Source of the DNA: Streptomyces sp. R41
GTDB taxonomy: Bacteria > Actinomycetota > Actinomycetes > Streptomycetales > Streptomycetaceae
DNA: 64,000 bases
NCBI RefSeq assembly: GCF_041053055.1
Contig: NZ_CP163443.1
Coordinates: forward strand, 6,927,001-6,991,000
Direction: 5' to 3'
Part shown: positions 1-9,011 of the stretch, one piece after another
Layout: the number at the start of each line of letters is the position of its first letter
Numbering within the stretch: position 1 is the stretch's first letter
Notes under the pieces: generated by a model
What the model was told of the DNA's origin: nothing
Seen by the model: the letters and a program-made list of their open reading frames with translations, nothing else
The model's database searches: none
Translations under genes and position numbers: made by a program

Positions 1-546
1 GGACGGCTGCGCAACGCGGGGGTCCGGATTCTCGGGCACCTGGACACCGCCTACGGCGCACGCAGCTTCGGCGAGCTGATCTCCGACGCCCACCGGTATC
101 TCGCCTGGTACCGGGTCGACGGCTTCCTCCTGGACCGCTGCCCCACAGAGCGCGCCGCGCTCCCCGAGGTCCGCCGCACGGTCAGCACGCTCCGGGCGCT
201 CCGTGACGGCGCGCACATCGTGCTGGGCCACGGCGGCCACCCGTACCCCGGGTATGCGGAGAGCGCCGACCAGTTGGTGACCTTCTCGGGCCCCTGGAGC
301 GACTACCGCTGGTCGCAGGTGGCCGAGTGGACCGCCGACTATCCGCCCGAGCGCTTCTGCCACTTCGTACACGGTGTGCCGCGCGGCCACCTGGACGAGG
401 CGCTGCGCATCGCCCGCTGGCAGGGCGCCTCGACGATCTACTTCACCGACCGCACGGACCACGGCGGGCGAGCCGACCCCTGGGAGACGATGCCCGGCTA
501 CTGGGACGAAATCGTCTCGCGGATCGGAACGGGTGTCTCGGAATGA
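1..546 (+). CDS. Spherulation-specific family 4-like protein, 3' part
   Basis: The frame is open from base 1, so the start lies outside the window; 181 residues and a TGA stop are present. The visible part resembles the C-terminal half of spherulin-4-like proteins, a family with a GH114-type barrel: hydrophobic strand segments such as 'VDGFLLDRCP', 'HIVLGHGGHPYPGYA' and 'ASTIYFTDRTD' alternate with helices, and the acidic and aromatic residues at strand ends fit a sugar-binding barrel. Members of this family often sit next to moeZ in Streptomyces. The enzymatic activity is not established. The last codons overlap the putative SigR promoter of moeZ. The family call is by recognition of the overall pattern, so it is moderately sure; the reading frame itself is secure. 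Confidence 0.6.
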   Translation, partial: GRLRNAGVRILGHLDTAYGARSFGELISDAHRYLAWYRVDGFLLDRCPTERAALPEVRRTVSTLRALRDGAHIVLGHGGHPYPGYAESADQLVTFSGPWSDYRWSQVAEWTADYPPERFCHFVHGVPRGHLDEALRIARWQGASTIYFTDRTDHGGRADPWETMPGYWDEIVSRIGTGVSE

Positions 547-565
547 AGAAGGGCGTGGCAGTGTT
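539..565 (+). promoter_or_regulatory. Putative SigR-type promoter of moeZ
   Basis: CGGAAT at 539-544, 18 bases, then GTT at 563-565. This fits the SigR consensus GGAAT/C-N18-GTT. It overlaps the stop codon of the preceding gene and ends 45 bases before the moeZ start. From memory, moeB/moeZ-type genes are among the S. coelicolor SigR targets, which agrees with the site. Confidence 0.6.
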
Positions 566-609
566 ACGCGGAGAACAACTGTAGTGATTGACCGACCAAC
601 GGAGTCCCC

Positions 610-1788
610 GTGTCGCTGCCACCCCTGGTCGAGCCAGCTCCTGAGCTCACCGTAGACGAGGTCCGCAGGTACTCCCGCCACCTGATCATCCCCGACGTGG
701 GCATGGACGGGCAGAAGCGGCTGAAGAACGCCAAGGTGCTCTGTGTGGGCGCCGGAGGCCTCGGATCGCCGGCGCTGATGTACCTGGCCGCCGCGGGCGT
801 GGGCACGCTCGGCATCGTGGAGTTCGACGAGGTCGACGAGTCGAACCTGCAGCGCCAGATCATCCACAGCCAGGCGGACATCGGCCGCTCCAAGGCCGAG
901 TCGGCGCGCGACTCCGTGCTGGGCATCAACCCGTACGTGAACGTGATCCTTCACGAAGAGCGGCTCGAAGCCGAGAACGTGATGGACATCTTCAGCCAGT
1001 ACGACCTGATCGTCGACGGCACGGACAACTTCGCGACGCGCTACCTGGTCAACGACGCGTGCGTGCTTCTCAACAAGCCGTACGTGTGGGGCTCGATCTA
1101 CCGCTTCGACGGCCAGGCCTCGGTCTTCTGGTCCGAGTACGGCCCCTGCTACCGCTGCCTCTACCCGGAGCCCCCGCCGCCGGGCATGGTTCCCTCCTGC
1201 GCCGAGGGCGGCGTCCTGGGCGTGCTGTGCGCGTCCATCGGCTCCATCCAGGTCACCGAGGCGATCAAGGTCCTCACCGGCACGGGCGAGCCGCTCGTCG
1301 GCCGCCTGATGATCTACGACGCCCTGGAGATGCAGTACCGCCAGGTCAAGGTCCGCAAGGACCCGAACTGCGCGGTCTGCGGCGAGAACCCCACCGTCAC
1401 CGAGCTCATCGACTACGAGGCCTTCTGCGGCGTTGTGTCCGAGGAAGCTCAGGAGGCGGCCGCCGGCTCGACGATCACTCCCAAGCAGCTCAAGGAGTGG
1501 ATCGACGACGGCGAGAACATCGAGATCATCGACGTCCGCGAGATCAACGAGTACGAGATCGTCTCGATCCCCGGCGCCAAGCTGATCCCGAAGAACGAGT
1601 TCCTCATGGGCACCGCCCTGGAGACCCTGCCGCAGGACAAGAAGATCGTCCTGCACTGCAAGACGGGTGTCCGCAGTGCGGAGGTCCTCGCCGTCCTGAA
1701 GTCCGCGGGCTTCTCGGACGCGGTCCATGTCGGCGGCGGCGTGATCGGCTGGGTCAACCAGATCGAGCCGGACAAGCCGGTGTACTAG
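610..1788 (+). CDS. moeZ: Adenylyltransferase/sulfurtransferase MoeZ
   Basis: A 392-residue E1-like enzyme fused to a rhodanese domain. MoeZ proteins adenylate and then thiocarboxylate the C-terminus of small sulfur carrier proteins (MoaD, ThiS, CysO type), feeding molybdopterin and other sulfur pathways in the cytoplasm. The ThiF/MoeB domain carries the nucleotide loop GAGGLGSP at residues 47-54. Two zinc Cys pairs are visible, CYRC near 180 and CAVC at 254-257, and a conserved Cys in PSCAEGG near 197. The C-terminal rhodanese domain spans about 285-390 with the active-site loop HCKTGVRS, Cys about 350. The start is GTG at 610. A SigR-type promoter lies upstream and a hairpin terminator follows. 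A moaE gene is found 31 kb away. Confidence 0.93.
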   Translation: MSLPPLVEPAPELTVDEVRRYSRHLIIPDVGMDGQKRLKNAKVLCVGAGGLGSPALMYLAAAGVGTLGIVEFDEVDESNLQRQIIHSQADIGRSKAESARDSVLGINPYVNVILHEERLEAENVMDIFSQYDLIVDGTDNFATRYLVNDACVLLNKPYVWGSIYRFDGQASVFWSEYGPCYRCLYPEPPPPGMVPSCAEGGVLGVLCASIGSIQVTEAIKVLTGTGEPLVGRLMIYDALEMQYRQVKVRKDPNCAVCGENPTVTELIDYEAFCGVVSEEAQEAAAGSTITPKQLKEWIDDGENIEIIDVREINEYEIVSIPGAKLIPKNEFLMGTALETLPQDKKIVLHCKTGVRSAEVLAVLKSAGFSDAVHVGGGVIGWVNQIEPDKPVY

Positions 1789-1809
1789 GCGTACACCTTC
1801 TTCGCAGGA

Positions 1810-1841
1810 GGGGCTCGGCACTACTGGTGCCGGGCCCCTTT
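1810..1841 (+). terminator. Intrinsic terminator downstream of moeZ
   Basis: A 12-base stem (1810-1821 with 1827-1838, one G-T type mismatch) closes a 5-base loop and is followed by TTT. It lies 22 bases after the moeZ stop and between convergent genes. Confidence 0.65.
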
Positions 1842-1973
1842 CCGTTGCCCGCGAGGCGTTGAGCGCCGTCGTCCGTCGTGCGGCGCGCCCCGTTGCCCAC
1901 AGGACGACCCCCGCCGCTGTACACGGGGCAATCCGCGCGGCCTGGGGCAGGTGTCCCCGACCGGCGGGGGCCG

Positions 1974-3530
1974 CTACGAGGCGCAGACCTTGCCGTCCTT
2001 CGGCACTGTCCCGTCCAGCAGATAGCTGTTCACGGTCGAGTCGACGCAGTCGCTGCCACTCCCGTACGCCCCATGGCCCTCGCCCTTCCAGGTGAGTTCC
2101 ACTCCGACGCCCTTGCCCAGCTCGTCGGCCATCCTGCGTGCGCCCTCGTAGGGTGTCGCCGGATCCCCGGTGTTGCCGACGACCAGGATGGGCTCGGCTC
2201 CCGGTGCGCTGGCCTCCGGGTTGTCGTACTGACCGGCCACCGGCCAGTCGTGGCACCAACCCGCCGTGTCCCAGCCCATGAAGTCCCCGAAGACGGGCGA
2301 GATCTTCTCGAACTCGGGCAGCAGCTTCTTCGTCTCCTCGGGCGTCGGCCGCTGCTTGTCGTCCAAGCACGATATGACCCGTTGTGAATGCGTCGTCGTG
2401 CCGTAGTGCCCCGCGGAGTCACGTTCGTTGTATGCGTCGGCGAGGTCCAGCAGTTGCGAACCGTCCCCGTCCTCGGCCTCCTTGAGGGCGCTGGTCAGGC
2501 GCGGCCAGCCCTCCTTGCTGTACAGCGGCAGGACGATGCCGGTGAGCGCGAGAGTCTGGGTGAGCTTGCGACCACTGGACGTCTGCAGCGGCTTGGCATC
2601 GATCCGGTTCAGCAGGTCGACGATTTTCTCGGAGCCCTGCTTCGGGGTCTGGCCCGTCGATTTGAGGTAGTCGTCCAGCGCGCGCTGGAAGCCCAGGGTC
2701 TGGTTCTTCGCGTGGCCCACCGTGTCGGCGCTCGGGTCGACGACGGCGTCCAGGATCAGACGTCCCACGTTCTTGGGGAACAAGTGGGCGTACACGCCGC
2801 CGAGTTCGGTGCCGTAGGAGATGCCGAAGTAGTGCATCTTCTGGTCGCCGAGGACTTGGCGCATCAGGTCCATGTCCCGGGCCGTGTCCGTCGTCGAGAC
2901 GTGTGACAGCAGCTTTCCCTCGGCCTTCTCGCAGCCCTTGCCGAAGTCGGCGGCGTCCTTGAAGTAGGCGGCTTCCTCGGCTGCGTCGTCCGGTGTGGCG
3001 TCCACCGACTCTGCGGCCTGGATCGCCTTGTCGCTACGGCAGCGCACGCCCTCGCTGGCGGCGACGCCGCGCGGGTCCCAGCTCACCAGGTCGTACCGCT
3101 CGTGGAGCGGGCCGACGACGCTTTCGTACGCGGGCATCGTGGAGACGCCCGAGCCGCCGGGGCCGCCGAAGTTGAACAGGAGGGAGCCGATGCGCTTGCT
3201 CTGACCGCCGGTGGCCTTCGAGCGGATCAGCGCGAGGCCGATCGTCCCGCCGTCCGGCTTCGCGTAGTCCAGGGGCACCTTCAGCGTGGCGCACTGCCAG
3301 CCGCTGCCCGGAGCGGGGGAGTCCGCAGTGCCCTTGCAGCGGCCCCAGTCGAGCTTCTGCGAGGTGAGCGAGGTGGGCAGACCCGAGGCCGTGCCGGACG
3401 AAGGCGCGGTGGCCGACGGCGTATCGCTGTTCTTCCCCTCGTCCGTGCCGTCCCCTGACGAGCCGCTGCTGCAGCCGGCCACCAGCAACGCGGCGGCCGC
3501 CGCGGCTGTCCACCGTGCCAAACGTGTCAT
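1974..3530 (-). CDS. Secreted tripeptidyl-aminopeptidase-type lipoprotein (SlpD/SlpE family)
   Basis: A 518-residue exported alpha/beta-hydrolase peptidase, family S33, related to the Streptomyces mycelium-associated SlpD/SlpE and tripeptidyl aminopeptidases, which remove short peptides from protein N-termini outside the cell. The N-terminus is a lipoprotein signal with lipobox VAGC near residue 20, followed by a Ser/Thr/Gly-rich linker. The catalytic triad is readable: Ser about 238 in GISYGTELG, Asp about 456 in GDPATPYEG, and His about 486 in GEGHGAYG. The oxyanion segment FNFGGPGGSG is intact. A GGGGAAG ribosome site precedes the ATG. The next gene upstream (3646-5190) is a paralogue in the same orientation, which suggests tandem duplication. 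The exact substrate cannot be told. Confidence 0.85.
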   Translation of the reverse strand: MTRLARWTAAAAAALLVAGCSSGSSGDGTDEGKNSDTPSATAPSSGTASGLPTSLTSQKLDWGRCKGTADSPAPGSGWQCATLKVPLDYAKPDGGTIGLALIRSKATGGQSKRIGSLLFNFGGPGGSGVSTMPAYESVVGPLHERYDLVSWDPRGVAASEGVRCRSDKAIQAAESVDATPDDAAEEAAYFKDAADFGKGCEKAEGKLLSHVSTTDTARDMDLMRQVLGDQKMHYFGISYGTELGGVYAHLFPKNVGRLILDAVVDPSADTVGHAKNQTLGFQRALDDYLKSTGQTPKQGSEKIVDLLNRIDAKPLQTSSGRKLTQTLALTGIVLPLYSKEGWPRLTSALKEAEDGDGSQLLDLADAYNERDSAGHYGTTTHSQRVISCLDDKQRPTPEETKKLLPEFEKISPVFGDFMGWDTAGWCHDWPVAGQYDNPEASAPGAEPILVVGNTGDPATPYEGARRMADELGKGVGVELTWKGEGHGAYGSGSDCVDSTVNSYLLDGTVPKDGKVCAS

Positions 3531-3645
3531 GAGCTTCCCCCTCGCCCGTGATCCGCTCGAAGTCGCGGATCACATGCAAGCCATATTAGGCGTCGGCGGT
3601 CAGCCGCCGCCGAGCCCTGTGGATAACGCTTTGACCTGCGATTTT

Positions 3646-5190
3646 CTATGAGCAGACGGTCCCAGCCGACGGTACGGTCCCCTCCAGCAGATAGCCGTTG
3701 ACGGCGCTCTGCACGCACTTGTTCTTGCTGTCGTAGGCTCCGTGCCCCTGGCCCTTGTACGTCAGCTCGACGCCGACTCCCTTGCCCAGTGCGTCCACCA
3801 TCTTCTTCGCACCCTCGTACGGTGTGGCCGGGTCGCCGGTGTTGCCGACGACGAGGATCGGCGCCGCACCGGCGGCGCTGACGTCCGGGTGGTCGGCCGC
3901 GCCCGCCACGGCCCAGTCGGTGCAGCTGACCATGCCCCAGGCCAGGTAGTCGCCGAACAGCGGCGAGGCGGCCCGGAACTCCGGAAGCTTCGACTCCACG
4001 TAGTTCGAGGTGTAACGCGGCTTGTCGTCGGCGCAGTTGATGGAGATGTTCGCCGGCACGATGTTGCTGTACTGGCCGTTCTCGCTGCGTCCGTTCATCG
4101 AGTCGGACAACAGCATGAGCACCTTGCCGTCACCTTCGTACGCCTGCTGAAGGCCCTCCGTCAGGTACTCCCAGAAGTCCTTGGAATACAGCGCCTGAGC
4201 GATGCCGTTCGTCGCGGCGGTCTGGGTGAGCTGGCGGGGGAAGACGCCGGGGATCGGCTTGCTGTCGAGGTCCTTCAGCAGTTTGGCGATGCGGTCCTTG
4301 ACGTCCTGCGCGGTGTCGCCGATCGGGCAGTCCTCGGTCTTCGAGGTGCAGTCCTCGGCGAAGTTGTCGAGGGCGAGCTGGAAGCCCTTGGCCTGCCCGA
4401 GCGAGCTCTGCTCGGGGTTCTGCGTCGGGTCGACGACCGCGTCGAAGACGGCGCGTCCCACGTTCTTGGGGAACAAGTGGGCGTAGACGGCGCCCAGTTC
4501 GGTGCCGTACGAGATGCCGAAGTAATGCAGCTTGTTGTCGCCGAGCACCTGCCGCATCAGGTCCATGTCGCGGGCCGCGTCAGTCGTGCGCACGTGGGGG
4601 AGGGTCTTGCTGGAGTTCTTCTCGCAGGCCGCGTTGAACGACTTGGTGTTCTTCAAGAGCTTCTGCTGCTCGGCGGTGTCGTCCGGGGTGGCGTCCTGTT
4701 GGAAGAACTCGTCGAGCTGGCTGTCGTCCTCGCACTTCACGCCCGCGCTGCGGCCGACCCCGCGTGGGTCGAAGCTCACCAGGTCGTAGCGGGTGCGCAG
4801 CTTGGCGTAGTCCTCGCCGAAGGCGGGCAGTGTGGTGACGCCCGAGCCGCCCGGCCCGCCGAAGTTGAAGATCAGCGAGCCGATGCGCTTGCTCGGGTCG
4901 CCGCTCGTCTTCGCCCGGATCAGCGCGAGCCCGATCGTGTCGCCCTTGGGCTTGGCCCAGTCGAGGGGCACCTTCAGGGTGGCGCACTGCCACTCCGTAC
5001 CGCCCGGGAGGGGAGAGGGAGCATTGCCTCCACCCTCGGACTCGGACGGTGCCGGGCACTCCTTCCAGTTCAGTTTCTGAGCTGTCAGGTCCTCCTCCTT
5101 GGAGCCGTCACTGCAACCCGTCATCAAGGAGAACAGCAGGACTGCGGTGACGGTCAGGGCAGCGGCGCGCAGCTGGGGAGGGTTCGGCAT
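3646..5190 (-). CDS. Secreted tripeptidyl-aminopeptidase-type lipoprotein, paralogue
   Basis: A 514-residue paralogue of the protein encoded at 1974-3530, sharing nearly all core blocks. It has a lipoprotein signal with lipobox MTGC near residue 26. The triad is Ser about 227 in GISYGTELG, Asp about 453 in GDPATPYEG and His about 483 in GQGHGAY. It differs from its neighbour by an insertion after the signal peptide and by a Cys-containing segment near residue 270 ('EDCTSKTEDCPIGD') that could form a disulfide in the exported protein. The two genes lie 115 bases apart, transcribed in the same direction, and may share a transcript. Function is by family: extracellular or surface-bound peptidase acting on peptides, perhaps in protein recycling during growth and development. 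Confidence 0.85.
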   Translation of the reverse strand: MPNPPQLRAAALTVTAVLLFSLMTGCSDGSKEEDLTAQKLNWKECPAPSESEGGGNAPSPLPGGTEWQCATLKVPLDWAKPKGDTIGLALIRAKTSGDPSKRIGSLIFNFGGPGGSGVTTLPAFGEDYAKLRTRYDLVSFDPRGVGRSAGVKCEDDSQLDEFFQQDATPDDTAEQQKLLKNTKSFNAACEKNSSKTLPHVRTTDAARDMDLMRQVLGDNKLHYFGISYGTELGAVYAHLFPKNVGRAVFDAVVDPTQNPEQSSLGQAKGFQLALDNFAEDCTSKTEDCPIGDTAQDVKDRIAKLLKDLDSKPIPGVFPRQLTQTAATNGIAQALYSKDFWEYLTEGLQQAYEGDGKVLMLLSDSMNGRSENGQYSNIVPANISINCADDKPRYTSNYVESKLPEFRAASPLFGDYLAWGMVSCTDWAVAGAADHPDVSAAGAAPILVVGNTGDPATPYEGAKKMVDALGKGVGVELTYKGQGHGAYDSKNKCVQSAVNGYLLEGTVPSAGTVCS

Positions 5191-5331
5191 GCTCCCATCC
5201 TGCGGGCGTGCGGGGCGGGACGCTCGGGGCGCGAGCCGTGTGGGTGAGGGCTCGCCGTGGACCCGTACGAGATGGCCGCCGGATTTGTGCGGGATGGCGT
5301 GTGGACTCGTACGAATGGCCCCGTACTGGGC

Positions 5332-8157
5332 CTACAGCGCGCCCTTGCGTGTCAGGTGGTTGAAGTACAGCCATCCCGGCAGCACCGGAAGCCACAGCGT
5401 CAGCAGCCGGTACAGCAGCACCGCGGGCGCCGCGACCTCCTTGGGGAGGCCGACGGCGATCAGACCGAGCGTGAGGCTGGCCTCGACCGCACCCACACCA
5501 CCGGGGGTCGGCGCCGCCGAGCCCAGCGCGTTGCCGGCGAGGAAGACGACGGCGACGCTGGCGAGACTGAGTGTGGTGGTCTCCTCGTGGCCGAATGCTC
5601 GGATCGAGGCGTCCAGGCACATCACGAAGCAGGCGGTGAGCAGCAGCATGCCGCCGATGCCGGTGACCAGCTTCTGCGGCCGCTGCAGCACGTCGAGCAT
5701 GCGCGGTACGACGCCCGCGAACAGCGACCTCACGCGCGTGACGATGAATTTGCGCAGGAACGGCACCGATGTCACCACGAGAACCAGCACCGCGACCGTC
5801 AGCAGACCCGCGATGACCGTGCGGGACGGCGACAGGGACGGCGTCTTCTCCGTGCCGGTCAGATAGCCGAAGGACAGCAGCATCAGGATGTGGCAGCCGA
5901 GCCCGAACAGCTGCGACGCGCCGACGCTCGCCACCGCGAGCCCCGGCCGCACCCCGGCGCGCTGCAGGAAGCGCGTGTTCAGGGCGACACCGCCGACCGC
6001 CGCGGGGGCCACGATCTTCACGAACGAGCCGGCGACCTGCGCCGCCACGGTCCGCAGGAACGGCACGCGCTCGGGCACGAAGCCGAGCAGGCTCATCGCC
6101 GCCGCGAAGTAGCTGAGCGCCGAGAACAGCACCGCCGCGGCGACCCAGCCCCACTCGGCATTTTCGAACAGGGTCGCGAACTCGATATGGGTGAGCTGGG
6201 TCAGCAGGAAGTACGCGCCGATCGCGCCGGCGATGAAACTGATCAGGGTGCGCGGCCGGACGCGCTCCAGGCGGGCCGGTTCGACCGGTGCCTGCGGCCT
6301 GATCAGCAGCACCTGGTGACGGATCTGGGTGAGCAGATCCTCCTCGCGCGCCTCGTCCAGGGCCTCGTCGATCGCCCGCTTCTCGGCCCGCTGTTCAGCA
6401 CGTACGGCCTTCTTGCCGGGCTTTTCCAGTACGACCGCGGTGTCTTCCTTGGCCTCCTCGGCGCGGGCGAGCTTGTCCTGCCGGGAAGCCTCCAGTACGG
6501 CGTCCCGCTCGCGCTGGGCGCGCTCCCGGGCCAGTTTCCGCAGCGTCGCGCGCGTGGAGCGCGTCAGCGCGATCGGCTGCAGCATCGGCAGACAGTCGGC
6601 GACCGCGTCCGGGCCGAGCACGCCGACCGCCGACGCCACGGCGCGCTCGGCGCCCACGCGCAGTCCGAGCGTGGTGACCAGCTGGGCGATGTCCATGCGC
6701 AGCAGCAGGTCTCCGGCCGCGATCTCGCCGCCGCGCAGATCGGTGAGGATCACCGTGCCGGAACGATCCACCAAAATCGCGTCACCAGCCAGCCTGCGGT
6801 GCGCGATGCGCCGGGACTGCAGTGCCTGCACCTGATGCCAGGTGTCGCGCAGCAGATCATCGGTGATGAACTCGTCGGGCACCGAGTCGAGGGTGCGGCC
6901 ACCAGTGTGCTCGTAGACGAGTATCACGGCGTCCGGACCGAGTTCGGAGGTGGCGATCAGCTTGGGCGCGTTCGCCCCGGCCGCGATGGCTGCGTACGCG
7001 AGGAGGGCCTCCTGCTCCAGGGCCTGGCGCAGCGACTGGAGACTGCGGCGCGTGGTGATGCCACGCAGCGTCAGCCGGCGCCACACGCGGTAGAAGAAGC
7101 CCTGCGCCTGCTGCTCGCGGTCGACCACCGTGACGTCCAGCGGTGGGCCGTCCTCCAGGGTGACGAAGTAGCGCCGGCCGCGGTCGCCGTTCTCCGTGGC
7201 CTCCGGTGCCTCTTCGCGGGCCGCGCTCACCGGGTGGAAGCCCACATGCCGCAGACCCGCCATCAGCGTCCGCCCGGTGGGCCGCACGTTCGGCGAGCCG
7301 ACCGCGTACAGCGTCCCGTATGCGACGGTCCAGCCGATGAGCACCGTCAGGATGATCGAGAACGGCGTCGTATAGCCGGTGACCAGCATGGAGAACGCGT
7401 CGAGGAGCAGCACCACCCACAGGACCGCGCGCCAGCGCGGTCTGCGGGACATGCCGACGGCCGTCATGTACGCGATGACCGGCGCGAGATACCCGTGCAC
7501 GGGGTCGGTGAGGGCATGGATGTCGCCCGGCGAGGGCTGGGTGAGCGCCTCCTGGATGGAGTCCGGGGCGGCCTTCGCGACCCACAGATCCGTGGCGAGA
7601 GTCACTCCGTGTGCCAGAACCGCGGCGAGGACACCGTCGGCGATGCGCAGCCCGTCCCGCTTGATCAGCCGCTCGATGGCGAAGGCAACGGGAACCAGGA
7701 GGATCGCGATGCTCGACGCCAGACCCGCGATCTTGATCAGGAGATCGGGTGCCTGGCCCGTGCCCTTGTTGATGTCCTGTTCGAGCCCCGAGGTGGTGCC
7801 GTGCGCGAACGCGGCGATCGCGAGCAGCACGACGATCGCGAGGAAGCCGACCAGAAGCCGCATCAGGTCGGACGGACGGTGCACGCGCGCGGGGAGCAGA
7901 GGTTCGTCGCCCTCGACCTCGTCGGCATGGGCCTCATCGGCGCAGTCGGCGCCCCGCTTGACCTGCTGCTTCTCGTTTTCGTACGTCTTAGGGGTGGGCT
8001 CTTCGGACGCCGCGGAGGCGCTCTCGCTCGTCTTGGCGGTCGAGGGCTCGGCCTTCGTCCCGCCCGCGTCCTTCTCGTCGACGCCGTCGGTGTCCGGGCG
8101 CGACGAGGCCTCGGAGGTGCCCTCCGCGTCTTCGGGGTGCACGCCCTGCTGCCTCAT
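5332..8157 (-). CDS. Kinase-like/lysylphosphatidylglycerol-synthase-type membrane protein
   Basis: A very large membrane protein of 941 residues from the ATG at 8157; a GTG at 8181 would add eight residues but has no better ribosome site than AAGAAGAG before 8157. After an acidic, Ala/Glu-rich N-terminus come several membrane helices. The middle (about residues 340-500) reads like a degenerate protein kinase fold: 'VILVYEHTGG' resembles a hinge, 'HRRLAGDAILVD' the catalytic loop and 'VILTDLRGGE' the DFG segment, but the usual Asp and Asn are missing. The C-terminal 350 residues form the LPG-synthase/YbhN-type membrane domain (PF03706), with the signature GGVGAVEAS near 889. Related fused proteins exist in mycobacteria. 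Possible roles are lipid transfer or lipid-linked substrate handling; none is proven. Confidence 0.75.
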   Translation of the reverse strand: MRQQGVHPEDAEGTSEASSRPDTDGVDEKDAGGTKAEPSTAKTSESASAASEEPTPKTYENEKQQVKRGADCADEAHADEVEGDEPLLPARVHRPSDLMRLLVGFLAIVVLLAIAAFAHGTTSGLEQDINKGTGQAPDLLIKIAGLASSIAILLVPVAFAIERLIKRDGLRIADGVLAAVLAHGVTLATDLWVAKAAPDSIQEALTQPSPGDIHALTDPVHGYLAPVIAYMTAVGMSRRPRWRAVLWVVLLLDAFSMLVTGYTTPFSIILTVLIGWTVAYGTLYAVGSPNVRPTGRTLMAGLRHVGFHPVSAAREEAPEATENGDRGRRYFVTLEDGPPLDVTVVDREQQAQGFFYRVWRRLTLRGITTRRSLQSLRQALEQEALLAYAAIAAGANAPKLIATSELGPDAVILVYEHTGGRTLDSVPDEFITDDLLRDTWHQVQALQSRRIAHRRLAGDAILVDRSGTVILTDLRGGEIAAGDLLLRMDIAQLVTTLGLRVGAERAVASAVGVLGPDAVADCLPMLQPIALTRSTRATLRKLARERAQRERDAVLEASRQDKLARAEEAKEDTAVVLEKPGKKAVRAEQRAEKRAIDEALDEAREEDLLTQIRHQVLLIRPQAPVEPARLERVRPRTLISFIAGAIGAYFLLTQLTHIEFATLFENAEWGWVAAAVLFSALSYFAAAMSLLGFVPERVPFLRTVAAQVAGSFVKIVAPAAVGGVALNTRFLQRAGVRPGLAVASVGASQLFGLGCHILMLLSFGYLTGTEKTPSLSPSRTVIAGLLTVAVLVLVVTSVPFLRKFIVTRVRSLFAGVVPRMLDVLQRPQKLVTGIGGMLLLTACFVMCLDASIRAFGHEETTTLSLASVAVVFLAGNALGSAAPTPGGVGAVEASLTLGLIAVGLPKEVAAPAVLLYRLLTLWLPVLPGWLYFNHLTRKGAL

Positions 8158-8330
8158 CGTCTCTTCTTGATCTCGTATCACCAGTCACCGCCCGCACGAT
8201 GGTGGCATGCCCGACCGACACACGGGGGCATCAGGGTGCAAATGCGGGGGCGCACAGTCTGCCCCAAGCGTCGCCGCGGGGCGAGAGATACGCACAGTCG
8301 TGACCGCGTCACATTGTCGGTGGGGTGGGG

Positions 8331-8336
8331 CAGGAT
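8331..8336 (+). promoter_or_regulatory. Candidate -10 box (CAGGAT), leaderless MGMT-family gene
   Basis: CAGGAT ends 7 bases before the ATG at 8344 and no Shine-Dalgarno sequence is present. This spacing matches the pattern seen before eleven other genes in the window and supports 8344 as both transcription and translation start. Confidence 0.45.
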
Positions 8337-8343
8337 GGGGCGG

Positions 8344-8709
8344 ATGAGCGAGGAGAGCCTTCCGGAGGACGCCCTGCCGGAGTACGCGGAGCGGGTGCTC
8401 GAGGTCGCCGAGCTGATCCCGCCCGGACGCGTCATGACGTACGGCGACGTCGCCGAATGGCTGGAGGAGGGCGGGCCGCGCCAGGTGGGCCGCGTGATGG
8501 CCCTCTACGGAGGAGCGGTGCCCTGGTGGCGTGTCATACGCGCGGACGGCGTGCTGCTCCCGGGCCACGAACTGGACGCGCTGGCCCACTACCGGGACGA
8601 GGGCACGCCCCTGAAGGAGGCGAGCAGAGCCTCCGAGGGGCATCTGCCGCGCGTCGACATGAGACGGGCGCGATGGGACGGCGGCGAGCGCACGGAAGGT
8701 CACACCTGA
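8344..8709 (+). CDS. Alkyltransferase-like (MGMT/Ogt C-terminal fold) protein
   Basis: A 121-residue protein consisting only of the DNA-binding, active-site domain of O6-alkylguanine-DNA alkyltransferases. In true MGMT the motif is PCHRV; here it is PWWRV (residues 60-64), so the acceptor Cys is replaced by Trp. That places it with alkyltransferase-like proteins, which bind bulky O6-alkylguanine lesions and hand them to nucleotide excision repair rather than repairing them. The helix-turn-helix region around 'IPPGRVMTYGDVAEWL' and the arginine finger region 'GGPRQVGRVMALY' are intact. The start at 8344 is supported by a -10 box 7 bases upstream; an in-frame ATG at 8335 is a less likely alternative. 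The following genes are also DNA repair genes. Confidence 0.85.
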   Translation: MSEESLPEDALPEYAERVLEVAELIPPGRVMTYGDVAEWLEEGGPRQVGRVMALYGGAVPWWRVIRADGVLLPGHELDALAHYRDEGTPLKEASRASEGHLPRVDMRRARWDGGERTEGHT

Positions 8710-9011
8710 CAGCTTCCGGCATCGGACGTGCGGAAGGGGAACCTGTGGCCCGGACGGGGGAAATGAGGCACATCCGTGACATGCCGTACGTTCGTGGAGC
8801 GAGGGACGCACGTGGCCTGAGGGAAGAAGGGGAAGCCCTCCTTCCAGGAAGCTCACCGGCGTAGCGTCGTCGACGCGCATCCCCCTCACCCCGCGGCCAC
8901 CGCCCTCCACACGCGGCAGTCCTCCCACCCGTCGCCCGACCACCACCCCTCAACGACGGCGCCCCGCGCCGGCAGTGACAAACCGCACAACCACCAGGAC
9001 CGGCGAACCAC
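8710..9011 (+). other. Intergenic region before adnA, 302 bases
   Basis: No convincing gene is seen. A small palindrome CTTCC-A-GGAAG lies at about 8840-8850, and TAGCGT at about 8867-8872 could be a -10 box for adnA transcription. The remaining sequence is C-rich and shows no coding pattern. Confidence 0.4.

Noticed and set aside
5257..8709. An 1150-codon plus-strand open frame opposite the kinase-like/LPG-synthase-type gene
   Set aside because: It is a GC-bias shadow: the translation is rich in Arg, His, Gln and Gly without domains, and the minus strand has clear membrane helices and motifs. Only its last 121 codons are the real MGMT-like gene.
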